Part shown: piece by piece, positions 21,870-32,662 of the stretch
Numbering within the stretch: position 1 is the first letter of the stretch
Layout of the letters: each line of letters starts with the position of its first letter
Source: Campylorhamphus procurvoides
Lineage: Eukaryota; Chordata; Aves; Passeriformes; Dendrocolaptidae
Assembly: GCA_013396655.1 (NCBI GenBank)
Contig: WBMV01002675.1
Coordinates: 87,279-151,278, forward strand
Length of the DNA: 64,000 nucleotides
Direction of reading: 5' to 3'
Position numbers and translations under genes: made by a program
The notes under the pieces: generated by a model
Told to the model about the DNA's origin: nothing
Database searches by the model: none
What the model saw: only the letters and a program-made list of their open reading frames with translations

Positions 21870-22120
21870 CATCCGTCGGAGTCAGCGAAAATGCATCGGA
21901 CAATTATATTGCACTTAATTCTGGGATAATGGAACAATGAGAGATGTCTGTTTGCATTCTGTAAAATTAAACTGTATGCAGCTATTTATCTTTTACCTTA
22001 ATTGTTTGAGCTTGTTTCTAATGTAAACTGTTGTAATTTTAAATAAATATAATAGAAAAAACTTTCCAAGGTATCGGAAATCCAGAGTAAATTTACTTTG
22101 CAAATAGGCTTTGGTAGGTG
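21870..22120. promoter_or_regulatory. Candidate conserved non-coding element
   Basis: A compact AT-rich block with clean edges. It keeps CpGs near its left end (GTCGGAGTCAGCGAAAATGC) and GGTATCGGAAATCC near its right end. AT words include ACAATTATATTGCACTTAAT, AGCTATTTATC and TTTCTAATGTAAAC. It is free of repeats and lies 150 bp from a CR1 copy. It is among the better candidates by appearance. Confidence 0.45.
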
Positions 22121-22269
22121 TGTTCTGTGCTGAGGATCCCCATCTGACACTTTCATTCAAAAATATTTTGAGTGCTGTGGTGAAGGCTCTGGCATTCCTG
22201 GTGGGATGTGGAGAGCTCCAGAAGAGGAGAGGACCTAGCCCGGTGGAGGAGTGGCTTGAAGGTGAAAGA
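22121..22269. other. Unique intergenic sequence
   Basis: Short linker with nothing recognised. Confidence 0.5.
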
Positions 22270-22500
22270 AGGCAGAGCTAAACAGGATATTGGGAAGAAA
22301 TTCCTCCCTGTGATGGTGGGGAGGCCCTGGCACGGGTTGCCCACAGAAGCTGTGGCTGCCTCATCCCTGGAAGTGTTCAAAGCCAGATTGGATGGGGCTT
22401 GGAGCACTCTGGGATGGTGGGAGGTGGCCCTGGCCATGGTAAGGGGTGAAATGAGATAAACTTTAAGGTTCCTTCCAACCCAAATCATTCTGGGGTTCCA
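22270..22500 (+). mobile_element. CR1 LINE 3'-end fragment
   Basis: Sense CR1, well preserved: 'ggatattgggaagaaattcc', 'gggttgcccacagaagctgt', 'ccctggaagtgttcaaagcc', 'gattggatggggcttggagc', then 'ccttccaacccaaatcattc' near the 3' end. Confidence 0.95.
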
Positions 22501-22664
22501 CGGCCCACGGTGGATCCAGTGGACTCACTGACCTAAAATGCACATGGTGGTGCTGGATCCCAAAAACAGGGAGCCCTCTGCCCAAGGAGGCTGAAGCAAC
22601 TCCTTGGACGGACATAACTCTGATGGCCCCAAGTCCTCCAGCTCTTGGCTCTTGACTTCACATC
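22501..22664. other. Unique intergenic sequence
   Basis: Nothing recognised. Confidence 0.5.
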
Positions 22665-23600
22665 CCTCTTCTATAGAAATCGCTTAAAAATAGGACCGAG
22701 GCTTGTCGGGACCTGTTTCGTGGGTCTGTGTCGTGGGTGGTTGGGGTGGTTGACAGCGAAGGACTTCGGGTCTTTCATCTTCCATTGCTCCACAGCCAAA
22801 TATTGATGGTTAGGCCAACATGCCCAAGCGTGTCTCCACGATGCCATCAGACCCTGGAACGCTTGGGCAATGCCTGTAGGACTCCCAGCAGGGAGCAGTA
22901 GGCTCAGGATAACCTTTTCAATGAAGTCTATCATCATGCCATGTGAAATCCCAGTTATCCGCACCGGGAAAGTACAGTTCCTGCTTTGTGGCTCTTTGAG
23001 GAGTTTTAGAGATGATCTTGGTTAAGCCCAAGATGTTGATTAAGGAGGTGAATGCCAGTGTTGACTCAGCCCCGAGGGGTGGTTATAAATGTGTCTGTTT
23101 GTTTTTCCAGAACCTCGGGAAGGCTCCGACAAAGGGAACGCGCTGGGTTGAAAGGTAACCCCGGTGATTAATGACATGTACATTCAGCACCACGACTTTA
23201 TCACAGGGTGGTCTCGTTGCTCTGGAGTTGAGCAACCTGGGAAGAGGAAAAAGAGGCTGTAAAAGTGAAAGCACTGCACAAATTAATTAATTGCCGAAAC
23301 AAAAGCGTGGGCCCCCTCCCGTACCTGGAATTTGGTGGGCAGTCCCATCTGGCAGGATCCTTGTGCAGGCTCTGTAAATCATGGGTGAAGTTGCTTTCAG
23401 AGCATGCACCGAGTCCAAAACGGTGGAATAGGAATGCTGGGGTTGGTTTGGGCTTGTTTGCTACGTGTGCCAAGAGGATTTTTTGGATGACGGCAGCCCT
23501 CTTGACAAGGGGAATTCATTGGTTGGGAATTCAAGTTTACGCTGGGTCAGAGCGCTGTCGGATGTGCCCATGGGCTGGCTTGGACTGGTGAGCTCAGGAG
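22665..23600. other. Unclassified CpG-bearing block
   Basis: This 0.9-kb block differs in texture from its neighbours. CpGs are scattered through AT-balanced sequence (ACCGAGGCTTGTCGGG, TTTCGTGGGTCTGTGTCGTG), and no CR1 or simple repeat is present. On the - strand a frame is open from the stop at 23,022-23,024 to the stop at 22,671-22,673 (116 codons). A splice-like 44-bp segment lies on the + strand at 23,111-23,154. I recognise no protein family. It could be a decayed retroviral or LTR fragment, a young low-copy element, or constrained DNA. Confidence 0.4.
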
Positions 23601-24099
23601 TTTCTTGGTGGAGATCCTGGTTCCCAGGAACCATTCCTGATGCTCCAAGGAGGCTACTGGGGCGGGATGGAGCTTTGGTATGAGCCCTTCCAAAACCTGC
23701 TGCTCAAGAGCTGTGCTAAGTCCTCTGGGATCACGACAGCCTGGCTTTGGGTGAGAGCCCCTGTTTTCCTTGGATCAGGGATCCCACCCAGTCCCGCATT
23801 CCCGTGGTATCATGGGACCATCTGGAAACAAGAAGGTGCTAGGAGGAAAACACCCCTGGACATCAGCTTTGGAGGGAAGAGGAAAAATCCACTCAAATGA
23901 GGGCCCCTATTATGGCTAAGGTGGCATGAAACCATCAAACACCCACCAGGAACTCCCTGTGGAAGCCTCTGCTGAGCGGGGGACGCTGCTGAGCCCCCTC
24001 CCGGCGCTCAGGGGACACCGCGGGTCCCTGAGCATCCCTCGCTCCCCGTGTCCTTCGGCTCCTTTAGATGGCACCATCCCCCTGCGCTGGGGCCGCGCC
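23601..24099. other. Unique intergenic sequence
   Basis: Nothing recognised. Confidence 0.5.
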
Positions 24100-24205
24100 G
24101 GAGCCCGGCTCCATTAGTATTCTCCCTGCAAAAGGAGGAAAATTCCTTCATTACGGGGCGCTGGGAGAGCGGTGTTAATTGAGGTGCTGTCAGCAACTCC
24201 ACGAC
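24100..24205. promoter_or_regulatory. Candidate conserved non-coding element (short, weak)
   Basis: About 100 bp with CTCCATTAGTATTCTCC, TTCCTTCATTACGGGGCGCTG and GTGTTAATTGAGGTGCTGTC. It combines TAAT-core words with CpGs. The block is short. Confidence 0.3.
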
Positions 24206-26064
24206 AAGCCCCCCGTTCCAAGGGGAAGGTCGAGATGGTGATGCCACAAGCCCGAAGCAGCCACATTCCTCCCCTAAACAGATGGGACCTTTTTATGCTG
24301 GGAAGAACTGGGAATTAGGTTGGGAACCCACGATGACACAGCAGGCTGCTCCAGGGTGTCCCCTCGGCAGCCCTGAGGGGTGAGGAGCACCTGATTCCAT
24401 GTTCTCCATGGAGCTGAGGTGTGGCTGCTCCCTCCTCTGCCTTTGGGAAAGCCACCTGGGAGGAGGGGATTAAAGCAGAAGGTTTGGACCATCACTGATG
24501 ATACTGGTCTATAGTGACCATATTCACTCACATTGATGGGCCTTTCTTCATTGGGCATCCCCTTGGTTACAAAAATACACCATCTCTTTGAAAACAGAGA
24601 GAAATAATATTGCCTGAGACTCAAAATTTGGGGGAAATGTGTCTGGCAGAGGATCTGGGAATGGTGAGGGTTTCTCCCAAGTAACTTTTCCCCCCTCTCT
24701 GGGATTTGTTAATCCATAATTGAGGACAGCAGAACATGATTTCCCCCAGCGAGGGAGGATGTGTCCCCCCTTCCCTGCCAGGCCAAGTGCCCCCTTTTCC
24801 CTAATTCCTGGCTGCCCTGAAACAAAGCAGCAGCAGGGAATTGCCGGGGTCAGCCCAAATCCCTTGTTCTCGCAGCCTGCTCCCGGCCCCCAGGAGCTGC
24901 AGCCTTGTTCAGCCTTTTAGAAGTGCAAATAATCCCAATAAATGGGGGGAACAGATCAAGCGGTGGGGCAGGAGCTCATCCCACACCGCCCAGGAGAGCA
25001 CGGGGCTGTCCATGGCCTTCCTTATCCACTCTGGTTTGGTTTTTCGGGGTATTTCTTTAGTGGGGTAGTGGTTTTGGTCTCTCTCTGCTAAACATCAGAA
25101 GCCAAATTCATCTGATGAATTCAGAGCTCCCTCTCCACACCCATCCCTGCTCTGGCACCTGAGGAGGAATCGAAACCACCTTTAACCATCGTTAAACTGA
25201 TATCCATGAATTAAAAAAGGATCCTAAATCAGTCCCAGACCTGGGAAATTGTAATGGCAAAACGTTCCCCTTTGCAGCCGTGGTTTGGGATGTGTGTAAG
25301 GCAGGAATTGGTCCCAAATAGGTGCTGTGGGTGCTGGAGGGAGGGACAGCCCCTGTGTCACCCCGACTCGGGGTGTTTTACTTGTTGGGGAGCGAAGGAT
25401 CCACTTGTGGAATAGCTCTGGCAGGAGAACAATTCCTGCCCTCTGGCCCCCTGGAATGCCACACCTGGGCACTGAAAATAAGCATTAAACCCGTGCTATT
25501 TTTCCCTACAAACCCCCAAACTCTCCCCCCCAATCCACGGGCAGCGAGAGCGGCGACCCCGCACGAGTCTCCTTTATTTCTCTCTGCCTTTTGTTCCCCT
25601 CCAGCCTTTGTCTGTGCCGAGCCCACGATGCTCCAGGACCAGCCCAGCCCCTGAGGATGCTCCATCCCGGGCTCCCTCCAGCCTTTCCCTCACCCAGGGT
25701 GGGCACCCTCCACAAATCTCTTCCCCGCCCAATGCATCTCACTCCCAGGCAGCTCGGAATTTTGGGGGGCCATCAGGATTGCCAGGGGGCTTAGTTACCT
25801 GGAAAAATAGATTTGGCTTCCTCCTGCTTTGGTGTGTCAGCTCCCATCACTTTGGCATTTCTTTGTGGAGTCCTTCTCGCTCCTCTCCTTGTCAAACACA
25901 CAAAGTCACTCCCTGAGCATCACGCGCTGCCGTTTGACCCTTGTTGAGGCATCGTGTACAAAATCCTCATTCCTTTCTGCACTGATGTTCCCTTTGGATG
26001 GAGCAGAGGAAAAAAAGATAGTGTAGTATAAATAGCCTGCAAGGGCTTTTGTGCAGAGGAAGAA
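24206..26064. other. Unique intergenic sequence
   Basis: About 1.9 kb with no CR1, tandem array or gene recognised. Open frames of up to 116 codons have no domains. Confidence 0.5.
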
Positions 26065-26235
26065 TCCCCATTATCCATTCAATTTTCCACAGCTAAGAAA
26101 GTTTCCCCCGTTAACCACTGAATTTTCCCCCACTACCCATTGACATTTCCCTCTTTAACCACTGAATTTCCCCCATGAAACACCGAATTTTCCCCCTTAG
26201 CTATTCAAGTTTCCCCTGCTAAAGTTTCATATTCC
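26065..26235. repeat. Degenerate ~22-bp minisatellite, about 7-8 copies
   Basis: The unit reads roughly TTTCCCCCATTAACCACTGA and recurs with changes from the 'ccattatccattcaat' start to 'tttcccctgctaaag'. Best copies: 26,102-26,123, 26,124-26,145 and 26,146-26,166. Unit length varies between 18 and 22. Confidence 0.88.
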
Positions 26236-26629
26236 TTCCCCAGAATTACAAACCCTGAGACAGCAGAGAAAGAAATTCCATGTGCAAGCCCCAGTGCAGT
26301 GACTTGTAAAGGTGAGTAAAGGACCAGTACAAATTTAAGGGAAGTGAAAAAAATAACAGCTAGCAGGTTAAAAAAAAATGCTTTAAAAATGAAAATATCA
26401 GCTGTAGCATTTTAAGCTCATTTTTTCCACCTAAATTTGCCCTTCCCACGGCAATGCCGTTGGCAGCTCCTCGGATCCTCCTCCAGGCTGTGATTTGGGA
26501 AGGGGCTCGGCAGGGGAAGCTCCTTCCCTTTCCCACCCCAAAGTGGCCAGGACTCTGATCCATCTGGGAGTTCCTGGGCCCAGTGTGGTCCCGGCGACCC
26601 CGCTGTCCAACCCTGCTGCTGAGTTATGC
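26236..26629. other. Unique intergenic sequence
   Basis: An A-rich stretch at about 26,345-26,410 is followed by GC-richer sequence. Nothing recognised. Confidence 0.5.
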
Positions 26630-26960
26630 CGGCTCTGCCGACAACTTCTCCTCGAGTAAATTGTATTGAGACAACAAGATCTTTCATTCAGGTCTTTCGC
26701 GATGTCTGGACCAAGGTCAGTTTTATATTCTGCCGAAATCATAAAGTGACACTTGAGATAAACAGAATGTTTACTCTCTCCATGTGAGCCGGAGCTGATA
26801 TGTAAATTTATCCTTATTCTGTCATCAAATTTGCATTTACCCTCTTAGTCAAACACTACAGGCTTCCAAATCAAACAGCTTTACCGGTGGTCAGCCCTTC
26901 CTGACCGATTGCCATATCGGAGCGAGAGGAACGGCAATTTAGATTAAAATGAAAAGAGTA
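26630..26960. promoter_or_regulatory. Candidate conserved non-coding element with octamer
   Basis: A 330-bp AT-leaning block without repeats. CTCCTCGAGTAAATTG, CTTTCGCGATGTCTGG and TTCTGCCGAAATCATAAAG keep CpGs. A perfect POU octamer (ATTTGCAT) lies at 26,829-26,836. A short direct repeat of the word TCTTTC occurs near 26,680-26,700. It is one of the most convincing enhancer-like blocks in the window, though no alignment is available. Confidence 0.5.
26829..26836 (-). promoter_or_regulatory. POU octamer word
   Basis: ATTTGCAT, an exact octamer on the - strand (ATGCAAAT), within the AT-rich block at 26,630-26,960. Confidence 0.4.
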
Positions 26961-27258
26961 ACACGACACAAGGAGCGTCATCCAGGCCAGAATTGGATCA
27001 ACTTCCCATGCCGGTGCCCCTGGTTGGATGCTCGGCCGGCCGGAACGCGGCTCCGCATCCTCCCGCTGCCCTCCCGGCCCTTTATCTGCCCTGCACAGAC
27101 ACTGCTCACCTCTCATTATTTTTGCCTTCTGATCAAACAAGCCAAGTGCCACTAAATAAATTCTGCCCTGAGTTTGGGTTTGGTTATTTTTTTCCCCTTG
27201 GATTTACATAAAAGAAAGGGAATTGATTCACGGCACCGAGCCCTTCTATCTGCAAAGC
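26961..27258. other. Unique intergenic sequence
   Basis: GC-rich patch with CpGs (GGCCGGCCGGAACGCGG at about 27,034), then AT-leaning sequence. Nothing recognised. Confidence 0.45.
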
Positions 27259-27441
27259 TCAGGTCAGGATGGAATAAAGCAGGCAGGGCAAGGTGAATTC
27301 TCAGGTCCAGGATGGAATAAAGCAGGCAGGGCAAGGTGAATTCTCAGGTCCAGGATGGAATAAAGCAGGCAGGGCAAGGTGAATTCTCAGGTCCAGGATG
27401 GAATAAAGCAGGCAGGGCAAGGTGGACACTCAGGTCCAGGA
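27259..27441. repeat. 43-bp minisatellite, about 4 copies
   Basis: TCAGGTCCAGGATGGAATAA starts at 27,301, 27,344 and 27,387, exactly 43 bp apart; a slightly different copy precedes (from about 27,259) and a partial copy follows at 27,430. Units are nearly identical, so the array is young. It shares its period, but no sequence, with the array at 9,037. Confidence 0.97.
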
Positions 27442-28024
27442 GAAATGTTGTCCTGCTAGGCAGCTTGTTCCCAGCTCCCAGGGATTGCCAGCACAGCCTG
27501 ATGCCACAGGAATGGGCTGGAAGGAAAAGGCCTTGGGAGCCAGAGCTTCTGCAAAGGTCCAGATTTGGAAAAACACAACCAAAGATGCAGGGTGATCACA
27601 GAAATCTTCCAGAAAATACCAAAATATAGGAAGATATTCAGCATCTCAGCTAGAGGGAATATAAATATGGGATTTACAGACCAAAAAGGTGGTTCCTGTG
27701 CCCCAAACACTGAGCTGAGACCCCACAACTTGTTTCACAAGGGGTGTCACCACTTTTTAAGCCTATACCCAAAAAAAGGGAGGGGTTTAGGTCACAGCCA
27801 ACATTTCTGGGGTGCTCATTTTGGGTTGAGGCAGGAAAGAGCAAAAAGGGAGTTTGAAACCAATGCCCAGAAAATGCCACCCCTGTGAGGCTCCCGGGAT
27901 GTGCCAGGCAGGGGCAGAGAGAAAGGGAGCAAAGAACCAGAGGGATNGCCGGCATCGAGAGTCTTCACACAGCGCTGCTGCAACACCAGAGCTGGTGCTC
28001 CCAACAAAACCTCCACTAAAAACC
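27442..28024. other. Unique intergenic sequence with a single N
   Basis: Nothing recognised. One undetermined base at 27,947 lies in a purine-rich context. Confidence 0.5.
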
Positions 28025-28105
28025 CCCAAGACTAAAGCAAAAAAAGAGAAAAAAAAAATAAAGGGTAGGAAAAAAAATGAAAATAAATAAATTTAAAGGC
28101 AAAAA
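28025..28105. repeat. A-rich/purine-rich low-complexity tract
   Basis: Runs of A interrupted by G and T on the + strand; no unit is regular. Confidence 0.8.
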
Positions 28106-28139
28106 GCTGGAGGAGGGGGAGAGCAAAAAGGGAATTTTC

Positions 28140-28500
28140 CTTTTCAGCGCGGCTGTCAGATGGATCTCTTGGAGTGGGAGGGCTGGGAGGGAACAGATAT
28201 CTGCCTCTCTCCGGAGCCTGGAAGTATTTCTGCCATTCATGAAGCCAAGGGATGCCACACACATTCTGTTTGTTCAACATAAGCAAACAGATTGTAAACT
28301 GGCTGATAATTTTTGTACTGACAATGTCATTTACAGCTGTCAGCCTTTTGTCTGGCATGTTTGCTTTATTCAAATATGAACCAAGTGGACCTCCCTTCCA
28401 CCGCTTTCTTCTGCATTAAAATCACATCAATTCCGTTCCATTCTGTCTTATCTAAAATTCATTGGAGGCCAATCACTTGGATGAATGCTTTGGGGTTTCC
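28140..28500. promoter_or_regulatory. Candidate conserved non-coding element
   Basis: The left part carries a tight G-quadruplex motif (28,176-28,191). The right part (from about 28,240) is AT-leaning and repeat-free, with GCTGATAATTTTTGTACTG and ACAGCTGTCAGCC (28,333-28,345). That word combines an E-box CAGCTG with a TGTCA MEIS/TGIF core. TTTGCTTTATTCAAATATG follows. It is a strong candidate by texture. Confidence 0.48.
28176..28191 (+). other. G-quadruplex motif
   Basis: GGGAGGGCTGGGAGGG: four G3 runs with loops of 1, 2 and 1, the arrangement expected to fold most stably. Confidence 0.6.
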
Positions 28501-28689
28501 ATGGAGGCAAGAAGTCTAGTGTGGACTTCAGGGGATTAGGAAGTTTCAGATTTAAAGCCTTGAAGTGCACGTTTCTTTCAGTTCTCTCTTTTGATTGCAG
28601 AGGAAGGGGAAAGAAAAAGAAAAAAAATAAAAGAAAAAGAGAAGGGGTTAAAAAAAGGGAAATTTCAAGATAATTTAATTTTTCCAGCC
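28501..28689. other. Unique sequence with a purine tract
   Basis: From about 28,598 to 28,670 the + strand is nearly pure purine (GGAAAGAAAAAG-type). The rest is unique. Confidence 0.6.
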
Positions 28690-28995
28690 CAGAGCAATCC
28701 CTGCTTGTGCCACTTGTGTCTGGATACGCTCATCCGATCAGATTTTGCTCCCACACAATTTCCAGCTGTGATTTTTCCAGCTGAGCTAAAGGAGTTTTTA
28801 CTGTACTGGCATCTCCCCCAGCCCAGTGTCCTCAACAGGAGCTCCCCACCCGCTCCTATAATAAATTCAGCCCCGTCTTCAATTAGATTGATTTGGATCC
28901 AGCTGCTTCCCATGGTGCTGCCCGCAGGTCTGGAAGCATCTCCCTTTGTTAATAGAGGTCATGGCACTTTGTGTTAAATAATTCACATCAGACTA
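28690..28995. promoter_or_regulatory. Candidate conserved non-coding element
   Basis: AT-leaning with CTCATCCGATCAG, CTTCAATTAGATTGATTTGG (homeodomain plus PBX-like) and TTTGTTAATAGAGGTCATGG (forkhead-like and nuclear-receptor half-site AGGTCA). It may be one element with the block at 28,140-28,500, separated by the purine tract. Confidence 0.42.
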
Positions 28996-30354
28996 TGTGC
29001 CTGTGTGTCTGTGTGTCTGTCTGGGGCAGCTGCAGATGTTGGAGCCCCCGCTCCCACCTGGATCCCAGACACTTGTACACGCCAATATTTCATTTATATT
29101 TGTTGCTCGAGCTGCTGCAAATCAGGAGGGATCCAGGGGGAGGAATTCTGCTTGCTTGCTTTTTATCTCTGAGCTTTCCAGTGTGGTCGTGGTTGGATTT
29201 TTGGGGCTGAGCAGAGGTTTGGAGCCGGATTTCCCGGGTTGTTTGGGAGATCACCCCCTGCTGCCAGTCTTGGGCTAAGAGAGCCAGGAGTGGAAGGAGC
29301 CAAATTGCAAACTGGGCAGAAATTTTGGGGTTAGGGGTTGTGGGTAGAGAGGGGAAGGAGCTGTTTGTCCAGGGAAAGACAGGGCTGGGGATCACCCCTC
29401 CTGGTGCCCCACTGGGAAGAGGACACAGGTAACAATTAAAGTCACCTTTTTCCTGTCCTGACACGGTGTCCTTTCCCTCCACCCACGGATTAAAAACCTC
29501 GAGTCAAACCTCAAAGGGAAAAAGCCTCGGACTGGTTGGGTAAGTCTGAAATCTTCAGAAAAGAGATAAATATCTGCCTTTATTTACCTTCTGGGTCCTG
29601 AAACCTTCTAAGAGCCCCTGGAGCACAGCCTGGAGCCCCCCAGCACCACGGGAGGAGGGGACAGGGGACAGTGCCAAGCTTTCCAGGGCCAGAGCTTGTC
29701 CTCTGGACCACAGAGCTGTGGTCACTGAGCCATCCCCACTGTCCTGGCATCGCTGCAGTGACAGTGACAATGGTATCAGTGGCACCAGTGACTGCCTTGC
29801 TGATTGGCATGGATTGTCTCAGACAGCCCACGGAGCAGGAGATACAGGAGATGTTCCCTGTGATCCCTCCACCTGCCACCTTCCCCTTGCCCATGGGATG
29901 AGACTCATCACCTCAGCCTGCTGGTGGGTCTGGCCAGCTTTTGGGGAAGAGTTTCAAACTCCTCTTGCCATGACCCGATGCAGATGGCAGGGAGAATGTA
30001 AATGCCATTTCCATCAATGCCAGAGCTGCTTCTCCTGCTGGAGGCCTCCCCATAACCCCACTTATTCATCAGCACAGCGCTGGGTCAATAAAGCCTCGGC
30101 ACGCCACAAACACGCACCACACATCAACAAACAAACAAGCCGAGCAAACAGGCAAACAAAACTAATCAAGACATTTCTCCCGGCATCTCCAGGAAGGAGG
30201 GGAAGGAGCAGTGTTGCATTTCTGATTTCTGCTGGTGCTCCAGGCACTGGGATGTGACCTGGACCACGCTAAAGGTCCTGCTGGGATTTCTCCTGCCTCT
30301 GCTCCACCCCCCAAGCTGTGCAGGGCTGACCAGAAACCTCACCCAGCTCCAGGT
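28996..30354. other. Unique intergenic sequence
   Basis: Starts with a short GTGTCT-type run (about 28,998-29,022). AAAC-rich sequence at about 30,127-30,165 is a weak microsatellite. No gene or transposon recognised. Confidence 0.5.
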
Positions 30355-30450
30355 GTCCAGGCAGAGACACCTCCCACTAGCCCAAGGCACCCCAAGCCTC
30401 CTCCAGCCTGGCCCTGGACACTTCCAGGCATGGGGCATCCTCCCAGCTCC
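30355..30450 (-). mobile_element. Degenerate CR1 LINE fragment
   Basis: Antisense: 'gagacacctcccactagccc', 'tccagcctggccctggacac' and 'ttccaggcatggggca' correspond to the common CR1 tail blocks with many changes. It is one of the older copies. Confidence 0.75.
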
Positions 30451-31185
30451 AGGGATGAGCATCTTCCTTCAGGGTCCCTTTCTTCAGGGACCGGCATCAC
30501 CCAGAGTGAACTGTCCTAAAAATGGACCTGAAGTCTAAGCTCCCTTTCTGCCTTTGGTGCTTCATATTTAGGAATTGTCATTAATTCCCCCATTTTTTTT
30601 GCCTCCTTTCCACAGCTCCTCCACTTCAGGAGGCTTTGGGAATGACAGAGACTGTTCCCCCGCAACCCTGAGGAGTTTAACTGTTTAAAATCCGATGGAG
30701 CTGCCGATGGGTTTTGTTCCCTCGCTGCTCTGGCTCATCTTCCTTTCAAGTCGGGCTCTTTTTTCAAAATTACAAAAGGGAAAAAAAAAAAAAAAGAAAA
30801 GGAAAAAAGTGGGAAGGAGCTTTTCCCCATCATTTGTCTTGCTGCCTATAATAGCAGGAGAGAAAGGGGGGAAAACAGAGGAAAGTTTCCCTTTGTTTCA
30901 ATAATGTCTCATTTCAATTTGAAACAAAATTCAACCTGTGTGTGCTGCTTTATAAACTCCAGCCCTCAGGACAAAGGGTGGCAGCATCACCCTCCCTGTG
31001 CCAGCTGGGAAAAGGCCTTGGAACTGTTCAGGGTTCCAAGGACTGAGGGATTTCTCCAGCATGGGTTGCTCTGGTTTACCCCAGAACAGTGTCAGAAATC
31101 CAGGAAATCCTGAGATTCTGCTGTTCTGCTACAACTCACTGCTCAAATCTCTTTGGAAAATTCTATTTTCACAGAATTGCAGATC
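30451..31185. other. Unique sequence with an A-rich tract
   Basis: An A-rich, purine-only tract spans about 30,777-30,812. Nothing else recognised. Confidence 0.55.
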
Positions 31186-31432
31186 GGTTTGGCTTAAAGT
31201 CCATTTTGTTCCACCCCCTGCCAGGGACAGGGACAGGGACACCTTCCAGTATCCCAGGTTGCTCCAAGCCCCTCGGACACTTCTCTTGGCAACCTGTGCC
31301 AGGGCCCCACCACCCTCCCAGGAGGAATTCCTTCCCAACACCCCATCCATTGCTGCCCTCTGTCACTGCCAAGCCATTCCCCCTTGTCCCATCACTCCCT
31401 GCCCTTGTCAAAAGTCCCTCTCCAGCCTAATT
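31186..31432 (-). mobile_element. CR1 LINE 3'-end fragment
   Basis: Antisense CR1 of about 245 bp: 'ccaccccctgccagggacag', 'caccttccagtatcccaggt', a deletion before 'acttctcttggcaacctgtg', then 'ccaccaccctcccaggagga', 'ctgccctctgtcactgcca' and 'cccccttgtcccatcactcc'. The GGGACA word is triplicated locally at about 31,224-31,241. Confidence 0.94.
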
Positions 31433-31589
31433 GCCGTCAATAGGCTTCGGGATTGCTGGGAGATGCCGTGTGGTCCAACATGCCCCACAACCAAAGACCA
31501 AATCAACTAAAAATGGAGCTCACTCTTTTTTTTTTTTATTATGATTATTATTTCTTTTCTCTCTCCCCTCTTTCTTCCCCAAACAAAAC
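31433..31589. repeat. T-rich low-complexity tract and flank
   Basis: A T-rich run at about 31,526-31,560, preceded by unique sequence. Confidence 0.7.
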
Positions 31590-31800
31590 CCCAGCCGCCG
31601 GCTCAGCCGCATGCCCTACAATGCCGCCCGCACAATCCGGCCCCACAATCCCTGGCCACTCCTGGGATATTTACGACATATCCCACAGTTGTCATGTCAA
31701 CCCCACAGGCGAGGGCGGCCTTAAATCAAGCTGTCAAGGGGCCAGAAGAGCCCTGCTATGCAAAACAACGCCCCTGACTGACACCAGGCAGCGCATCTGG
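31590..31800. promoter_or_regulatory. Candidate conserved non-coding element
   Basis: CpG-bearing unique block: CAGCCGCCGGCTCAGCCGC, GGATATTTACGACATATCCC and CAAGCTGTCAAGGGG. An octamer-like ATGCAAAA lies at 31,758-31,765. GATATTTACGACATATC is an imperfect palindrome. A + open frame crosses the block (31,453-32,034, 193 codons), but it begins in the T-rich tract and has no recognisable domain. Confidence 0.36.
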
Positions 31801-32009
31801 CATTTTGGGGCTGCTCCCGCACCACCTTTGGGCTGGGCCTTTGGAACAGGAGTAGGGCAGGGGGAGAATAGCAATGAGTTGGGGAAGATGGGCCCTTTTT
31901 TTCTTAAAAAACTAAGAAAAAAAGGAAAACTGGAGTCTGTTGGAGGGTCAGGTGGTTGTTTTCCTTCGTGGGGGGGATTTGGTGCCACCTCCTCAGTAAT
32001 TCAGGAGTT
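31801..32009. other. Unique intergenic sequence
   Basis: Nothing recognised. Confidence 0.5.
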
Positions 32010-32095
32010 GAGTGTGGAAGACAGTGCTGGGTGAACAGCTGGACCCGGTGACCTTGAAGGTCCTTTACAGCCCAAACAATCCCATGATTACAGCC
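32010..32095 (+). mobile_element. Probable CR1 LINE tail remnant
   Basis: 'gctggacccggtgaccttga', 'aggtcctttacagcccaaac' and 'aatcccatgatta' resemble the CR1 3' end, but the copy is short and diverged. Another old retroposon tail is possible. Confidence 0.55.
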
Positions 32096-32544
32096 AAGCC
32101 TTGGACAGCTCCATCCTCACCTGCCCTAAGGAATCTTCCTCCCTCACACCCGAATTTCCATCCAGCTGCTGGGGCAGCAGTTGGGAAAAGCACATTCTTA
32201 GTGTAGCCAGCCAGTTTTCCGAAGGAAAACCACCGTGGGGTGGCTGCCTGGCTGTCCTGGTAACAGCCTGGGAGGGCTCTCCCATAGATCACACTCCCTC
32301 AAGTTGTGTGCAAATACAGGAGTGGGCTGGAGGAGGGGGCTGGGGGAAGAGCATCCATCCCCATGGCAGGAGGAGCTCCGACTGTTTCCAGGGAGAAAAC
32401 CGATTTTCTATACATTCCTACCACTTATGTTTAATAAGAAGAAATACATCTGCATTTTAAGCTCCTTACCCCAGAAAAAAAAGACTATTTGAGCCAAATA
32501 TGAAATTCATTCTTCTGAAGCACCAAGATTAAAAAGAGAAGAGT
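32096..32544. other. Unique intergenic sequence
   Basis: Nothing recognised. Confidence 0.5.
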
Positions 32545-32662
32545 TCAAGGCCAGGCTGGACAAGGCTTGGAGCAACCTGGGATACTGGAAGGTGTCCCTG
32601 CCCATGGCATGGTTTGGAACTGGCTGAGCCCTTTCAACTCCAACCATTCCATGATTAAAGAG
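32545..32662 (+). mobile_element. CR1 LINE 3'-end fragment
   Basis: Sense CR1: 'ttcaaggccaggctggacaa', 'ggcttggagcaacctgggat', 'actggaaggtgtccctgccc', then a shortened tail ending 'ccaaccattccatgatt'. Confidence 0.93.
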
